Positions 44,515 through 53,684 of a stretch of DNA of 64,000 bases are shown here, piece by piece. This DNA is from Stenotrophomonas acidaminiphila. Its GTDB lineage: Bacteria > Pseudomonadota > Gammaproteobacteria > Xanthomonadales > Xanthomonadaceae. The stretch's first letter is position 1. Each line of letters opens with the position of its first letter. A program made the position numbers and the translations under genes. Below the pieces are notes generated by a model. The model saw only the letters and a list, made by a program, of their open reading frames with translations. It ran no database searches and was not told the DNA's origin. The DNA lies in contig NZ_LDJO01000005.1 of the NCBI RefSeq assembly GCF_001431595.1, positions 17,125 to 81,124 of the forward strand, in the 5' to 3' direction.

Positions 44515-47500
44515 ATGCTGACGCGCCTCGTTCAATTCGCGCTCGCGCAGCGCCTGTTCGTCCTGCTGGCCAGCGTGTTGCTCGCCGGTGCGGGCTGGTA
44601 TGCCTTCCGCAACCTGCCCATTGATGCGTTCCCCGACGTTTCCAGCACCCAGGTCAAAATCATCATGAAGGCCCCGGGCATGACGCCCGAGGAGATCGAA
44701 ACCCGAATCGCGGTGCCGATCGAAGTGGAGATGCTGGGCATCCCCAACCAGCGCATCCTGCGCTCGATGTCCAAGTACGGCATCGTCGATATCACGGTCG
44801 ACTTCCAGGACGGCACCGACATCTACTGGGCGCGCCAGCAGGTGGCCGAGCGTCTGTCCAACATCAGCGCCGATCTGCCGACAGGCGTCAGCGGCGGCAT
44901 GGCGCCGATCACGACACCGCTCGGCGAGATGTTCATGTTCACCGTCGAGTCGCCGGAGATGACGTTGGAGGACCGCCGCAGTCTGCTCGATTGGGTGATC
45001 CGGCCCGCCCTGCGTTCGGTGCCAGGCGTGGCCGATGTCAACGCGCTGGGCGGAAAGGTGCGAACTTTCGAGGTCGTTCCCGATCCGGTGAAGCTGGCCG
45101 CGGTGGGCCTGTCCACGGCGCAGTTGCGGTCCGCCATCGAGGCCAACAACCGCAACGACGGCGCCGGCCGTTTGGGTGAAGGCGACGAGGTACTGCTGGT
45201 GCGTACCGAAGGCAGCATCAAGACCATGGACGACGTGCGCGCCATCGTCGTGAAGGCCGAGGGCGGCGCAAGCGTGCGCATCACGGACATCGCCCAGGTA
45301 CGCGAGGGATACCTCACGCGCTATGGCGTGGTGACGCAAAGCGGCCGAGGCGAGGCCGTGCAGGGCCTGGTGCTCGGACTGGCTGGTGCCAATGCGCAGA
45401 AGGTCGTGCAAGGCGTGACGCAGAAGCTGGAAGAACTCAAGCCCACCCTACCGAAGGGCGTCGAGATCAACGTCTTCTACAACCGCGCCAAACTGGTCGA
45501 GACGGCGGTCGGCACGGTGTCAAAGGCGCTGCTGGAGGCGACCGTACTGGTGCTGGTCCTGCTGGGCGCATTCCTCGGCAACCTGCGGGCAGCGGTGACA
45601 GTGGCCGTGGTGCTGCCGCTGTCGGCGCTGGCCACCTTCATCCTGATGCGCTGGTATGGCATGTCGGCCAACCTGATGAGCCTTGGGGGTTTGGCCATCG
45701 CGCTGGGCATGCTGGTCGACGGCGCGGTGGTGGTGGTCGAGAACATCGTCCAGCACATGGCCCATGACGGCAAGGACAAGCTGCCTCGCCAGCACATGGT
45801 GTTCCGCGCGGTGCGCGAAGTGGCCGTGCCGGTGGCCGCGGGCATCCTGATCATCGCCGTCGTGTTCCTGCCGTTGATGACACTGCAAGGGCTCGAAGGC
45901 AAGTTCTTCGTGCCAGTGGCGATGACCATCGTGTTCGCGCTGGCCAGCTCGCTCGTGCTGTCCCTCACCATCATCCCGGTGCTGTCGTCCTTCCTGTTCA
46001 AGAAGGTGAAGCACGACGACCCGTGGCTGCCCCGCCAGGCACTGCGGCTGTATGCGCCGATCCTGCGCTTCGCGTTGGGCCGGCAAAAGCTCGTCTTTGT
46101 CGTGGCCGGCGTCATGCTGGCGGCCGCGGTAGGCGTCTATACCCTGGTCGGCAAGACCTTCATGCCAGCGATGGACGAGGGAGACCTGATCGTGGGCATC
46201 GAGAAGCTGCCATCGGTGAGCCTGGAGCAAACGGCCGAACTCGACCTGAAGATCCATCAAGCGTTGATGAAGGGCATACCCGAGATCACTGGCATCGTGG
46301 CGCGCGCCGGCGCCGACGAGATCGGGCTAGACCCGATGAGCCTGAACCAGACCGATACCTATCTCGTGCTGAAGCCTCGCAACGAGTGGGCCCCCGGGGG
46401 AAAGCCGGCATTGGAAGATCGGATTCGCGCGGTACTCGACGAACTCCCGGGCGTCGGCTACAGCTTCACCCAGCCGATCGACATGCGCGTGTCCGAGATG
46501 ATCATCGGCGTGCGTGGTGACATCGCGATCAAGATCTTCGGGCCGGACCTGTCGACGCTCAATGACCTCGCCGCCCAGGTCGAGAAGCTGATGAAGGAAG
46601 TGCCGGGCAACCAGGACGTCTATACCGTTCAGAACGACGGCGTGCAGTACCTGCGTGTCATCGTCGATCGCCTCGCAGCGGGTCGCTACGGCCTGTCGGT
46701 CGAGGATGTGCAAGACGCGCTGCGCGTGCAGATCGAAGGCCAGCGTGCAGGCACGGTGATCGATGGCAATCGGCGCATCCCCGTCGTGGTACGTGGCCAG
46801 GACATCGTGAAGGTATCGCCCGCGGAGTTCGCGGCAGTGCGCATTACGACATCCAATGGGCAAAGCGTCGCGTTGGGCCAGCTCGCCCAACTGGAGCGCC
46901 AAGGCGGTCCTGTGAAGATCGACCGCGAGATGGGCAGCCGCTACAGCGTAGTGATCGCCAATGTCACCGGGCGCGATTTGGTCGGCTTCGTCGAGGAGGC
47001 CAAGGCCAAGGTCGCCCAGGCAGTCACGCTGCCCACCGGGTACCGCATTGCCTGGGGCGGTCAGTTCGAGAATCAGCAGCGTGCGGCAGCGCGTCTTTCG
47101 CTCGTCGTGCCGCTGTCGATCGGCTTCATCTTCATCATCCTGTTCTCCACCTTCGGCTCGGTCCGACAAGCGCTGCTGGTCCTGAGCAACATTCCATTTG
47201 CGCTGGTCGGCGGCATCGTGGCGCTTTGGCTCACGGGCGAGTACCTCTCGGTGCCGGCCTCGGTAGGTTTCATCGCGCTACTGGGCATCGCCGTGCTCAA
47301 TGGCGTGGTGCTGGTGAGCTATTTCAACCAGTTGCACGCCGAAGGCTTGTCGCTCGTCGATTGCGTGACACAGGGAGCACACAGGCGTCTGCGCCCGGTG
47401 TTGATGACCGCATCAATCACCGCATTCGGACTCATCCCATTGCTGTTCGCCACCGGCCCCGGCTCGGAGGTCCAGCGGCCACTGGCCATCGTCGTGATCG

Positions 47501-47607
47501 GCGGCCTGATCACGGCGACCGCGCTGACGCTGATCCTGCTACCCATCCTGTACCTGCGATTCGCGCACGCCAAGTCGGCGGCGCCCATGGAGGCGCACCA
47601 TGCCTAA
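44515..47607 (+). CDS. Heavy-metal RND efflux pump (CzcA-like)
   Basis: 1030 aa, the usual length for the family, with 12 helices and two large periplasmic loops. Helix 4 reads ALGMLVDGAVVVVENIVQHM; D402 and E409 occupy two of the three acidic positions used for cation or proton movement in CzcA. The first (Asp in DFG of CzcA) is Ala here. Helices 10-12 have the usual LLGIAVLNGVVLVSYFN. It pumps divalent metals (Zn, Co, Cd or Ni) from periplasm to outside. It begins 1 base after the adaptor stop and overlaps the DUF3240 gene by 8 bp. Confidence 0.88.
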   Translation: MLTRLVQFALAQRLFVLLASVLLAGAGWYAFRNLPIDAFPDVSSTQVKIIMKAPGMTPEEIETRIAVPIEVEMLGIPNQRILRSMSKYGIVDITVDFQDGTDIYWARQQVAERLSNISADLPTGVSGGMAPITTPLGEMFMFTVESPEMTLEDRRSLLDWVIRPALRSVPGVADVNALGGKVRTFEVVPDPVKLAAVGLSTAQLRSAIEANNRNDGAGRLGEGDEVLLVRTEGSIKTMDDVRAIVVKAEGGASVRITDIAQVREGYLTRYGVVTQSGRGEAVQGLVLGLAGANAQKVVQGVTQKLEELKPTLPKGVEINVFYNRAKLVETAVGTVSKALLEATVLVLVLLGAFLGNLRAAVTVAVVLPLSALATFILMRWYGMSANLMSLGGLAIALGMLVDGAVVVVENIVQHMAHDGKDKLPRQHMVFRAVREVAVPVAAGILIIAVVFLPLMTLQGLEGKFFVPVAMTIVFALASSLVLSLTIIPVLSSFLFKKVKHDDPWLPRQALRLYAPILRFALGRQKLVFVVAGVMLAAAVGVYTLVGKTFMPAMDEGDLIVGIEKLPSVSLEQTAELDLKIHQALMKGIPEITGIVARAGADEIGLDPMSLNQTDTYLVLKPRNEWAPGGKPALEDRIRAVLDELPGVGYSFTQPIDMRVSEMIIGVRGDIAIKIFGPDLSTLNDLAAQVEKLMKEVPGNQDVYTVQNDGVQYLRVIVDRLAAGRYGLSVEDVQDALRVQIEGQRAGTVIDGNRRIPVVVRGQDIVKVSPAEFAAVRITTSNGQSVALGQLAQLERQGGPVKIDREMGSRYSVVIANVTGRDLVGFVEEAKAKVAQAVTLPTGYRIAWGGQFENQQRAAARLSLVVPLSIGFIFIILFSTFGSVRQALLVLSNIPFALVGGIVALWLTGEYLSVPASVGFIALLGIAVLNGVVLVSYFNQLHAEGLSLVDCVTQGAHRRLRPVLMTASITAFGLIPLLFATGPGSEVQRPLAIVVIGGLITATALTLILLPILYLRFAHAKSAAPMEAHHA

Positions 47608-47902
47608 GTCCTGCTTGACCCTGCTTCTCGATCCACAGATCGAGGAAAAGTTGCTCGACTTGCTGCTCGATGTCGCGGGTGACGAACTCTTTGTCAGCAC
47701 GCCGACGTTCAGCCACGGCACAGCCTACGGGCGGCTATCGAACGAAGAAAAAGTGATGGGGCGCAGCCACGCGGTCCAAGTGCAGATCCTAGTCACCGAC
47801 GGGAAGCAGGAAGAAATCCTGCAATTGCTGCAAGAACGTTTTGCCGGCACCGGGTTGCGCTATTGGGCAGCGCCGCTGTCGATCGATGGAGAGATTGCAT
47901 GA
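47600..47902 (+). CDS. DUF3240 (PII-like) protein of the Czc operon
   Basis: 100 aa. CLTLLLDPQIEEKLLDLLLD and the C-terminal GLRYWAAPLSIDGEIA give the small alternating alpha/beta pattern of DUF3240, a GlnB-like family found next to czcA genes. It has no signal peptide and may report metal status to the pump. Overlaps genes on both sides (8 bp and 4 bp), so it is an integral operon member. Confidence 0.8.
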   Translation: MPKSCLTLLLDPQIEEKLLDLLLDVAGDELFVSTPTFSHGTAYGRLSNEEKVMGRSHAVQVQILVTDGKQEEILQLLQERFAGTGLRYWAAPLSIDGEIA

Positions 47903-49140
47903 AGTCTTGGATCACGATGACCCTGGGATGGGCGCTGGTGTTGCCCCTGCAGGCGTTTGCGCAGCCCGTCATTCCGTCCGACCTACCTCCTGCCGAACTT
48001 GCGCGTGCGGCCATTGAGCAGGAGCCTTCTGTCGTGAAGGCTCGGCATGCGCTCGAAGCAGCAGGCCATGCAGGGCGCAGGATCGCTGCATCGCCCTACG
48101 AGTGGTCTGTAGGGATCGACAGTCAGAGACGCCGCTATGACACAGGTGGCAATTCAAACGAATGGACCGCCAGGATCGAGCGACCGATACGAATTGGCGG
48201 CAAGGCCGAACTCGATCAGGGCCTAGGCGACACGACCGAACGAATAGCCCGCGCCGAGTTAGCGCAAACACGACATGAAGCGGCGCGTACATTGGCTGAC
48301 TTGTGGATCGACTGGCTGGCAGCTATTCAGGCGCGAGAGTTGGCTAAGGAACAACTCGACTTCGCCGAATCGAGCGCGTCGGCGGTTGCCGGGCGCCGCA
48401 GGGCCGGCGATGCGTCGCTTCTTGATCTCAACGCTGCGCAAGCGGATGCGGCCGAGGCACGCCGACAGTTTGACACCACGCAGGCACAGGAAACCAAGGC
48501 GATCCTTCGCCTGCGCTCACGCTTTCCGTCTTTGGTGATGGAGCCACAGTCCTTGAGTGAACCTGTGGAACTAGACCTGGACGAAGCGCAATGGCGCGAA
48601 CGAGTCCTGGCCGGGAGCGACACGCTGCGGACGATGCAGGAATCGCTGAAGCGGGCCGAACTGACGGCCGATCGGGCACGGGCCGATCGAATTCCTGACC
48701 CCACCGTTGGCCTTTTCACAGCCTCGGAGGCTCGTCGCAGCGAACGCATCGTAGGCATCAGCGTGAGCATCCCGCTCGGCGGGACCTATCGCAAGGAAAC
48801 CATGTTGGAGGCGCTCAAGCAGGCGGACGTGGCGCGGGCCGAACTGGAGCGCCAGCGAAAGGAAATCGACCTGGCGACTGCGGAAACCATCAACGATGCC
48901 CGCACTGCACTGCGGCGGTGGAGGTTAGCCGAACAGTCCGCACAAATGGCCCGCGAGAACGCAAGGCTCGGCCAGCGTGGCTACAGCCTCGGCGAAGGGG
49001 ATCTGCAATCGCTGCTGCTGCTGCGTCGGCAATCCGTTGACGCCGCCGGGGCATCGCTTTCATCCCGCGTCGAAGCGTTGAAGGCGCGCAATCGGCTGCT
49101 GATCGACGCTCACTTGATTCTTGGGCTGGCCGACGAATAA
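47899..49140 (+). CDS. TolC-family outer-membrane channel (CzcC-like)
   Basis: 413 aa. A signal peptide ends at LQAFAQP (about 18). Long heptad-rich helices with EQEPSVVKARHALEAAGHAG and DLNAAQADAAEARRQFDTTQ are typical of the trimeric OEP barrels; the C-terminal repeat ends RNRLLIDAHLILG. It completes the three-part efflux pump with the adaptor and RND genes. Gene order adaptor-pump-DUF3240-channel differs from czcCBA. ATG 47899 overlaps the previous stop by four bases. Confidence 0.85.
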   Translation: MKSWITMTLGWALVLPLQAFAQPVIPSDLPPAELARAAIEQEPSVVKARHALEAAGHAGRRIAASPYEWSVGIDSQRRRYDTGGNSNEWTARIERPIRIGGKAELDQGLGDTTERIARAELAQTRHEAARTLADLWIDWLAAIQARELAKEQLDFAESSASAVAGRRRAGDASLLDLNAAQADAAEARRQFDTTQAQETKAILRLRSRFPSLVMEPQSLSEPVELDLDEAQWRERVLAGSDTLRTMQESLKRAELTADRARADRIPDPTVGLFTASEARRSERIVGISVSIPLGGTYRKETMLEALKQADVARAELERQRKEIDLATAETINDARTALRRWRLAEQSAQMARENARLGQRGYSLGEGDLQSLLLLRRQSVDAAGASLSSRVEALKARNRLLIDAHLILGLADE

Positions 49141-49433
49141 AGCTGCGTCGCTGCACACCCATATCACTGGCGCAACTCCCCGACGATGCCAAGACGGCAC
49201 GCCAGCGTGCGCACGTCGATTTTCGTCACCCTGATCGCACGAGCGCGGCGAATGAAAAGCCACTTTCTGCGCTCATCAAAGGATTTTTTGGAGTTTATTA
49301 AAGGTATGAGATTCATCCACGAAAGATTTACGGCAGCAATGCCAAGTCGCCTTCCCTCAACCTGGCCACGGATTCTCCTATTTCTAATAGCAGCGCTTCT
49401 CCTCATGTTCGCAAGTGCGAATCAGGCGCTAGC

Positions 49434-50456
49434 TGTGATCTCTCAGTAGGTTGTTCATCCGGGGCATCGCTGGAAGATGGGAGTTACGACACCAACCCAG
49501 CCCCCAGGAGCCCCGGATGAACCTGCATAAACATGCCCGTTTGACGCCTCGCGGTCGAGCCCTGCTTGTGGAGCGCATCCTCGTGCAGGGCCTGCGCATC
49601 GAAGAGGCCGCCCACGCGGCCGGCGTGAGCGTGCGCACGGCCTACAAGTGGCTCAAGCGATACCGGGAGGAAGGCCCTGCGGGTCTGGTTGACCGCAGCT
49701 CCCGGCCGCAGACCTGCCCCCATGCCACGCCGCCGGCCATCGTGGCGCAGGTGCTGGAGCAGCGTCGCTCGCGCCGGACCTATCGCCAGATCGCCCAGCG
49801 ACTGCCCGTGGCGCCCAGCACCATCGCCCGGTTGCTGCGCCGTGCCGGGCTGCATCGCCTGGCCGAACTGGAACCGGCGCTGCCGGAGAACCGCTACGAG
49901 TACGCCCGGCCCGGCCAACTGCTGCATCTGGACATCAAGAAGCTGGGGCGAATCGGTTCCCCGGGCCACCGTGTGACCGGCGACCGCTCGCACCGGCACC
50001 GGGGCATCGGCTGGGAATACGTCCACCTGGCCATCGACGACCACTCGCGCGTGGCCTTTGCCTCCATCGCACCGGACGAGCGCGGAACCAGTGCCTGCAA
50101 GGCTCTGATCCGCACGGTGCGTTACTACCGCAGCCTGGGCGTACGCTTCGAGCGGGTGTTGACCGACAACGGTACGTGCTACAGGTCGCGCCGCTTCCAG
50201 CGCCTGCTCCGCCGCCTCGGCATGCGCCACCTGCGCACGCGCCCCTACACCCCGCGCACCAACGGCAAGGCCGAGCGCCTGGTACAGACCAGCCTGCGCG
50301 AGTGGGCCTATGCCCGCGCCTACGACAACTCCGTGCAGCGGGCCGGCGCCCTCCATGACTGGCTGCACCACTACAACTGGCACCGGCTCCACGCCAGCCT
50401 CGGCTACAAGCCGCCCATCTCCCGAATCCCGCTGAACAACGTACTGGGTTTACACA
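49434..50456 (+). mobile_element. IS481-family insertion sequence, 1023 bp
   Basis: Left end TGTGATCTCTCAGTAGGTTG and the inverted right end TGTGTAAACCCAGTACGTTG share TGTG, CAGTA and GTTGTTCA in register, giving imperfect terminal repeats of about 25 bp. The element is flanked by direct repeats GCTAGC (49428-49433 and 50457-50462). A 6-bp duplication of an NCTAGN target is the established behaviour of IS481 and IS1002 of Bordetella. Intact ends, an intact transposase and identical target repeats mean a recent insertion. Confidence 0.92.
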
Positions 50457-50461
50457 GCTAG
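49517..50461 (+). CDS. IS481-family DDE transposase
   Basis: 314 aa. An N-terminal HTH (AAHAAGVSVRTAYKWLKRYR, 31-50) precedes the integrase catalytic core: D139 in LLHLDIKKL, D217 in VLTDNGT, E253 in TNGKAERL, a DD-35-E spacing. ATG 49517 follows CAGGAG by 6 bases. The stop codon TAG (50459-50461) lies outside the element, in the GCTAGC target copy, so the reading frame is closed by the target site. It catalyses cut or copy of the IS ends. Confidence 0.92.
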   Translation: MNLHKHARLTPRGRALLVERILVQGLRIEEAAHAAGVSVRTAYKWLKRYREEGPAGLVDRSSRPQTCPHATPPAIVAQVLEQRRSRRTYRQIAQRLPVAPSTIARLLRRAGLHRLAELEPALPENRYEYARPGQLLHLDIKKLGRIGSPGHRVTGDRSHRHRGIGWEYVHLAIDDHSRVAFASIAPDERGTSACKALIRTVRYYRSLGVRFERVLTDNGTCYRSRRFQRLLRRLGMRHLRTRPYTPRTNGKAERLVQTSLREWAYARAYDNSVQRAGALHDWLHHYNWHRLHASLGYKPPISRIPLNNVLGLHS

Positions 50462-51101
50462 CCCATGCCGTTGCCGAAGGTGACAAGGGCTACATCCAAG
50501 AAATATCTGGCGTCAATCTGATCCCTTTCATGTATTTAGGGGCGAAGCACATGGCGACGGGATACGACCACATCCTGTTCCTGCTCGGCGTGATCTTCTT
50601 TCTGTACCGACTGAAGCATATCGGCCTGTATGTGACGCTATTTGCCATCGGCCACTCAACCACGATGCTGCTTGGCGTGTATTTCAACGTCGGGATCAAC
50701 AGCTACATCATCGACGCGATCATCGGCTTCTCAGTTGTTTACAAGGCGCTCGACAACATCGGCGCGTTTCAAAGATGGCTAGGCTTTCAGCCCAACACGA
50801 AGGTTGCAACCGTCGTATTCGGACTATTTCACGGCTTTGGGCTGTCCACCAAGATCATCGAATACAACATTTCACCTGACGGCCTGATTCCCAACCTGCT
50901 GGCGTTCAATGTCGGCGTTGAAATCGGGCAGTTGCTTGCGCTCGGCACGATCCTGATCGCAATGAGCTACTGGCGTCGGACGGCGAGCTTCTGGCGCCAT
51001 GCGTACACCGCAAACGTGGCAATGATGTGTGCCGGATTCGTTTTGATCGGCTACCAGATCACCGGCTACTTCGTTTCCTAACTGCACACGGAGAAAACTC
51101 T

Positions 51102-51734
51102 ATGTACAACGTATCCAAGCCAACCCTTGACGCCCTGCCAACATCGAAACAGTTGATACGCTCGACGATTATTGCGCTCGTTGCGGCCATCGCAATTCTG
51201 GTCGCCGTCGTCCTTCCCTCCGAATACGCAATCGACCCGACAAGAATTGGTCGTGCTCTCGGGCTGACGGAAATGGGGGAAATCAAGACACAGTTGGCCA
51301 AAGAAGCTGCTGCGGACGCCGCCATGGATGCAGCCAAGACCGCTGCCACGAGTACAGGAAATGCAAGCGCAGCCACGCTGGCACAGGTGCAAGGTGCCGC
51401 CCAGGTGACGAACGATTCTGCGTGGCGCGATGAGGTGCGCGTCCTACTCAAACCCGGCCAGGGGGCCGAAGTGAAGCTAAGCATGAAGGCTGGTGAGAAG
51501 GCCGAATTCAGTTGGATCACCGAAGGCGGTGTAGTGAACGTTGATACCCACGGCGATGGCGGTGGACAGTCCATAAGCTACGAGAAAGGCCGCGCCGTGC
51601 CCGCAGGTGACGGCGTGATCCAGGCTGCCTTTAGTGGCAATCACGGCTGGTTCTGGCGAAACCGCGGGGATGTCGATGTGACTGTGGTTGTTCGCACTCG
51701 CGGCCAATACGTGGAAATGAAGCGCGTCTTGTAG
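51102..51734 (+). CDS. Transmembrane anchor protein of the metal island
   Basis: 210 aa. A short cytosolic N-terminus (KPTLDALPTSKQLIRST) and one helix (about 22-42, IIALVAAIAILVAVVLPSEY) anchor a periplasmic domain containing KAGEKAEFSWITEGGVVNVD and SFGNHGWFWRN-like text near the end. I know this design as a hypothetical anchor gene accompanying hupE in metal islands; no enzyme motif is visible. GGAG 8 bases before ATG 51102. It lies 20 bp after the split hupE gene and would share its transcript. Confidence 0.6.
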   Translation: MYNVSKPTLDALPTSKQLIRSTIIALVAAIAILVAVVLPSEYAIDPTRIGRALGLTEMGEIKTQLAKEAAADAAMDAAKTAATSTGNASAATLAQVQGAAQVTNDSAWRDEVRVLLKPGQGAEVKLSMKAGEKAEFSWITEGGVVNVDTHGDGGGQSISYEKGRAVPAGDGVIQAAFSGNHGWFWRNRGDVDVTVVVRTRGQYVEMKRVL

Positions 51735-51858
51735 TTCGCCGGAAAGACAGGGGCGAATGCCCTATGCACTCCGGCCCTCCTGCTGTGCCAAACGCGCACT
51801 AGGAAGCCGAAGTTTCCGCCCTGCCACGAGGCCGGGCCCTACCTATGGAGATAGTGAA

Positions 51859-52125
51859 ATGAATGTTCGTCCGCTCTTGATTGCCTTCCTGGCCAGCACA
51901 TCGCTTGCTTCACCGCTTGCGATGGCCCATCCCGGCGCGCATAACGACGATGAAAAGGCCATGCCGAAGACCTGCGAGCAATTGGCAGATACGAAGCGGT
52001 ACATCAGCGACGTGGCTTACCCCGAAGTAAAGAAGCTGAAAGAGCAATGCGATGCCGCCACGAAGAAGAAGCCGGCTGCAACGCCGGCACCGGCAACCCG
52101 TCAATCGTCCGGCGGCAAGAACTGA
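51859..52125 (+). CDS. Small secreted protein of unknown function
   Basis: 88 aa with a signal peptide (LLIAFLASTSLASPLAMA, cut about 23). The mature part begins HPGAHNDDEK, has two cysteines (TCEQLADTKR and EQCDAATKKK, about 15 helical residues apart) and ends in an Ala/Pro/Lys tail. His, Asp and Cys at the mature N-terminus could bind metal, which suits the neighbourhood, but no family is recognised. GGAG 8 bases upstream of ATG 51859. Confidence 0.6.
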   Translation: MNVRPLLIAFLASTSLASPLAMAHPGAHNDDEKAMPKTCEQLADTKRYISDVAYPEVKKLKEQCDAATKKKPAATPAPATRQSSGGKN

Positions 52126-52343
52126 TTGCTCAAGGTTGTGGCCGTAGCCCTGCGAGCTGCGGCCACTGCCTTGTTGGATTGGCCCCTAGTTTGGCGCTCG
52201 TTTGCATGCTCGGTGCTACTAATACTCAGAACTTTCCTGGGTGACAGATCATGGCTCTGCCATTAACCGAGGAGCGGGTTCTACCCGGCAGCGCTCGCAT
52301 TGAACCTGCGCGGCAGATTGGAGCGCACAAGGAGACATGTTTA

Positions 52344-53252
52344 ATGGAGCTGCGACATCTACGTTGCTTCGTAGCCTTGGCTGAGGAGCTGCATTTCACA
52401 CGAGCTGCCGAGCGACTACATATCGAACAACCACCTCTTTCCCGAGCCATCAAAGAACTGGAGGACGAATTGGGGGTCTTGCTCTTCGATAGAGACCGCA
52501 GAGGTACCCGGCTGACCGCAGCAGGTACTGCGTTCTTGCAAGACACTCGCCGACTATTCACCGTGTTGGAACAAGCACGAGAGAATGCCAAGGCTGTTGC
52601 AGCGGGCTCGCGAGGTAGCCTGCGCATCGCAGTATCCGATGGCGCAATTGATCCCTGGCTGTCGGATTTTCTCGCCAGTTGTCGCGCTGAAGAGCCAGAC
52701 GTTGAGATTCGCTTGTCCGAAGTGCCGTTGGCCGAGCAGTTGCGCGGTCTGCGTGCCGGCGACTTCACCATCGGGTTCGCGCACACGGCCGAAGTCGGCG
52801 ACGACATTGTTGCCGAGCCGATCTGGCAAGACCCGTTGGTGATCGCCGTACCTGTCAGACATGAGCTGCTTGTCCACAAGGCAGTCCCACTCCATGAACT
52901 CGGAGGCCACCCACTTGTACTGTGCGATCCACAGGTGTGCGAAGGCTACTGTCGTGAACTAGCTCGGCTTCTACGGCTTCTAGAACGTGAACCGAATGTG
53001 GTCGAGCACGTATCCTCGCTGGAGATGATGCTTACCCTGGTCAGCGCGGGCTTTGGTGTCGGCTTCACGACAGCGACCAGGGTTGCTATCAGTCCACGAC
53101 CAGATGTGCTGACTCGCCCGCTAGCGGTGGATTCAGCAGTAATCACAACCTATCTGCTCCGACTCGGTGGCGGCGACATGCCGGCTTCGCTGGAGCGATT
53201 CATCGTTCGTCTGCATGATCTCGTCCGGTTACGCGACAGTCTGAGTAGCTGA
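52344..53252 (+). CDS. LysR-family transcriptional regulator
   Basis: 302 aa. MELRHLRCFVALAEELHFTR begins the winged helix-turn-helix (residues 1-60), with AAERLHIEQPPLSRAIKELE as the recognition part, followed by a two-lobed effector domain (about 90-295). AAGGAG lies 9 bases before ATG 52344. The 218 bp upstream contain no other gene. It is on the same strand as the metal genes but separated from them, and its target is unknown. Confidence 0.88.
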   Translation: MELRHLRCFVALAEELHFTRAAERLHIEQPPLSRAIKELEDELGVLLFDRDRRGTRLTAAGTAFLQDTRRLFTVLEQARENAKAVAAGSRGSLRIAVSDGAIDPWLSDFLASCRAEEPDVEIRLSEVPLAEQLRGLRAGDFTIGFAHTAEVGDDIVAEPIWQDPLVIAVPVRHELLVHKAVPLHELGGHPLVLCDPQVCEGYCRELARLLRLLEREPNVVEHVSSLEMMLTLVSAGFGVGFTTATRVAISPRPDVLTRPLAVDSAVITTYLLRLGGGDMPASLERFIVRLHDLVRLRDSLSS

Positions 53253-53266
53253 CAGCTCGGTCACCC

Positions 53267-53566
53267 TCAAGAATCTGTGCTGCTGCCGGTGCCAAGGTTG
53301 CGCTCCGTTGCAGACATCAGTTCAGCGGCGCTTATTCCGAGCGCCGTGGCAATTTTTAAGATGAGAGGAAGCGTGGGCACGTGCTCCCCGCGCTCGATCT
53401 TGCCCATGTGCGAACGCGAGATGCCTGCTCTAGATGCAAACTCGTCTTGAGCGACACCTTGAGCGACGCGCGCAGCGCGCACAGCCTGCCCGAAGGCCAA
53501 CGCTGGCTCGGATTCATATGTCGATGTGCCAATGGGGCGGCCTGGCTGAATAGTGGGCTTCTGCAT
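53267..53566 (-). CDS. XRE-family helix-turn-helix regulator
   Basis: 99 aa. FGQAVRAARVAQGVAQDEFA then SRAGISRSHMGKIERGEHVP is a complete Cro/CI-type HTH (about 26-80). The rest is short and disordered. It is convergent with the LysR gene (14 bp apart) and divergent from the effector-domain gene at 53685, with a TTAAC dyad in between. Confidence 0.85.
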   Translation of the reverse strand: MQKPTIQPGRPIGTSTYESEPALAFGQAVRAARVAQGVAQDEFASRAGISRSHMGKIERGEHVPTLPLILKIATALGISAAELMSATERNLGTGSSTDS

Positions 53567-53594
53567 TAGCAGAAGCGTCGAACAATCTACCCAA

Positions 53595-53609
53595 ATTAAC
53601 CACGTTAAT
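53595..53609. promoter_or_regulatory. Palindromic operator between XRE and effector-domain genes
   Basis: ATTAAC-CAC-GTTAAT is a perfect dyad in an AT-rich 118-bp gap, with a half-site GTTAAA repeated 15 bp on. The position, 29 bp before the XRE start, suits an autoregulated Cro/CI-type repressor. Confidence 0.5.
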
Positions 53610-53684
53610 GTTATAGACGTTAAAGTTCTCTCTTAACTATCATGTCGGCTTGCTCTCGACCTGCTTTGCCGCTTTGGGGCACCC

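Larger units (their letters stand above)
49306..51081 (+). pseudogene. hupE: HupE/UreJ-2 family metal permease gene split by IS481-type element
   Basis: The 5' part (49306-49433) encodes a signal-like N-terminus ending SANQALA; the 3' part (50463-51081) resumes HAVAEGDKGYIQEISGVNLI then HMATGYDHILFLLGVIFFLY, the HupE/UreJ-2 core (H, G, DH motif). Removing the insertion and one target copy restores a continuous 248-codon frame across GC|C. Such proteins are small membrane permeases linked to nickel or cobalt. The 3' piece has an internal ATG at 50530 and might give a truncated product of 183 aa, without the signal sequence. Confidence 0.85.
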
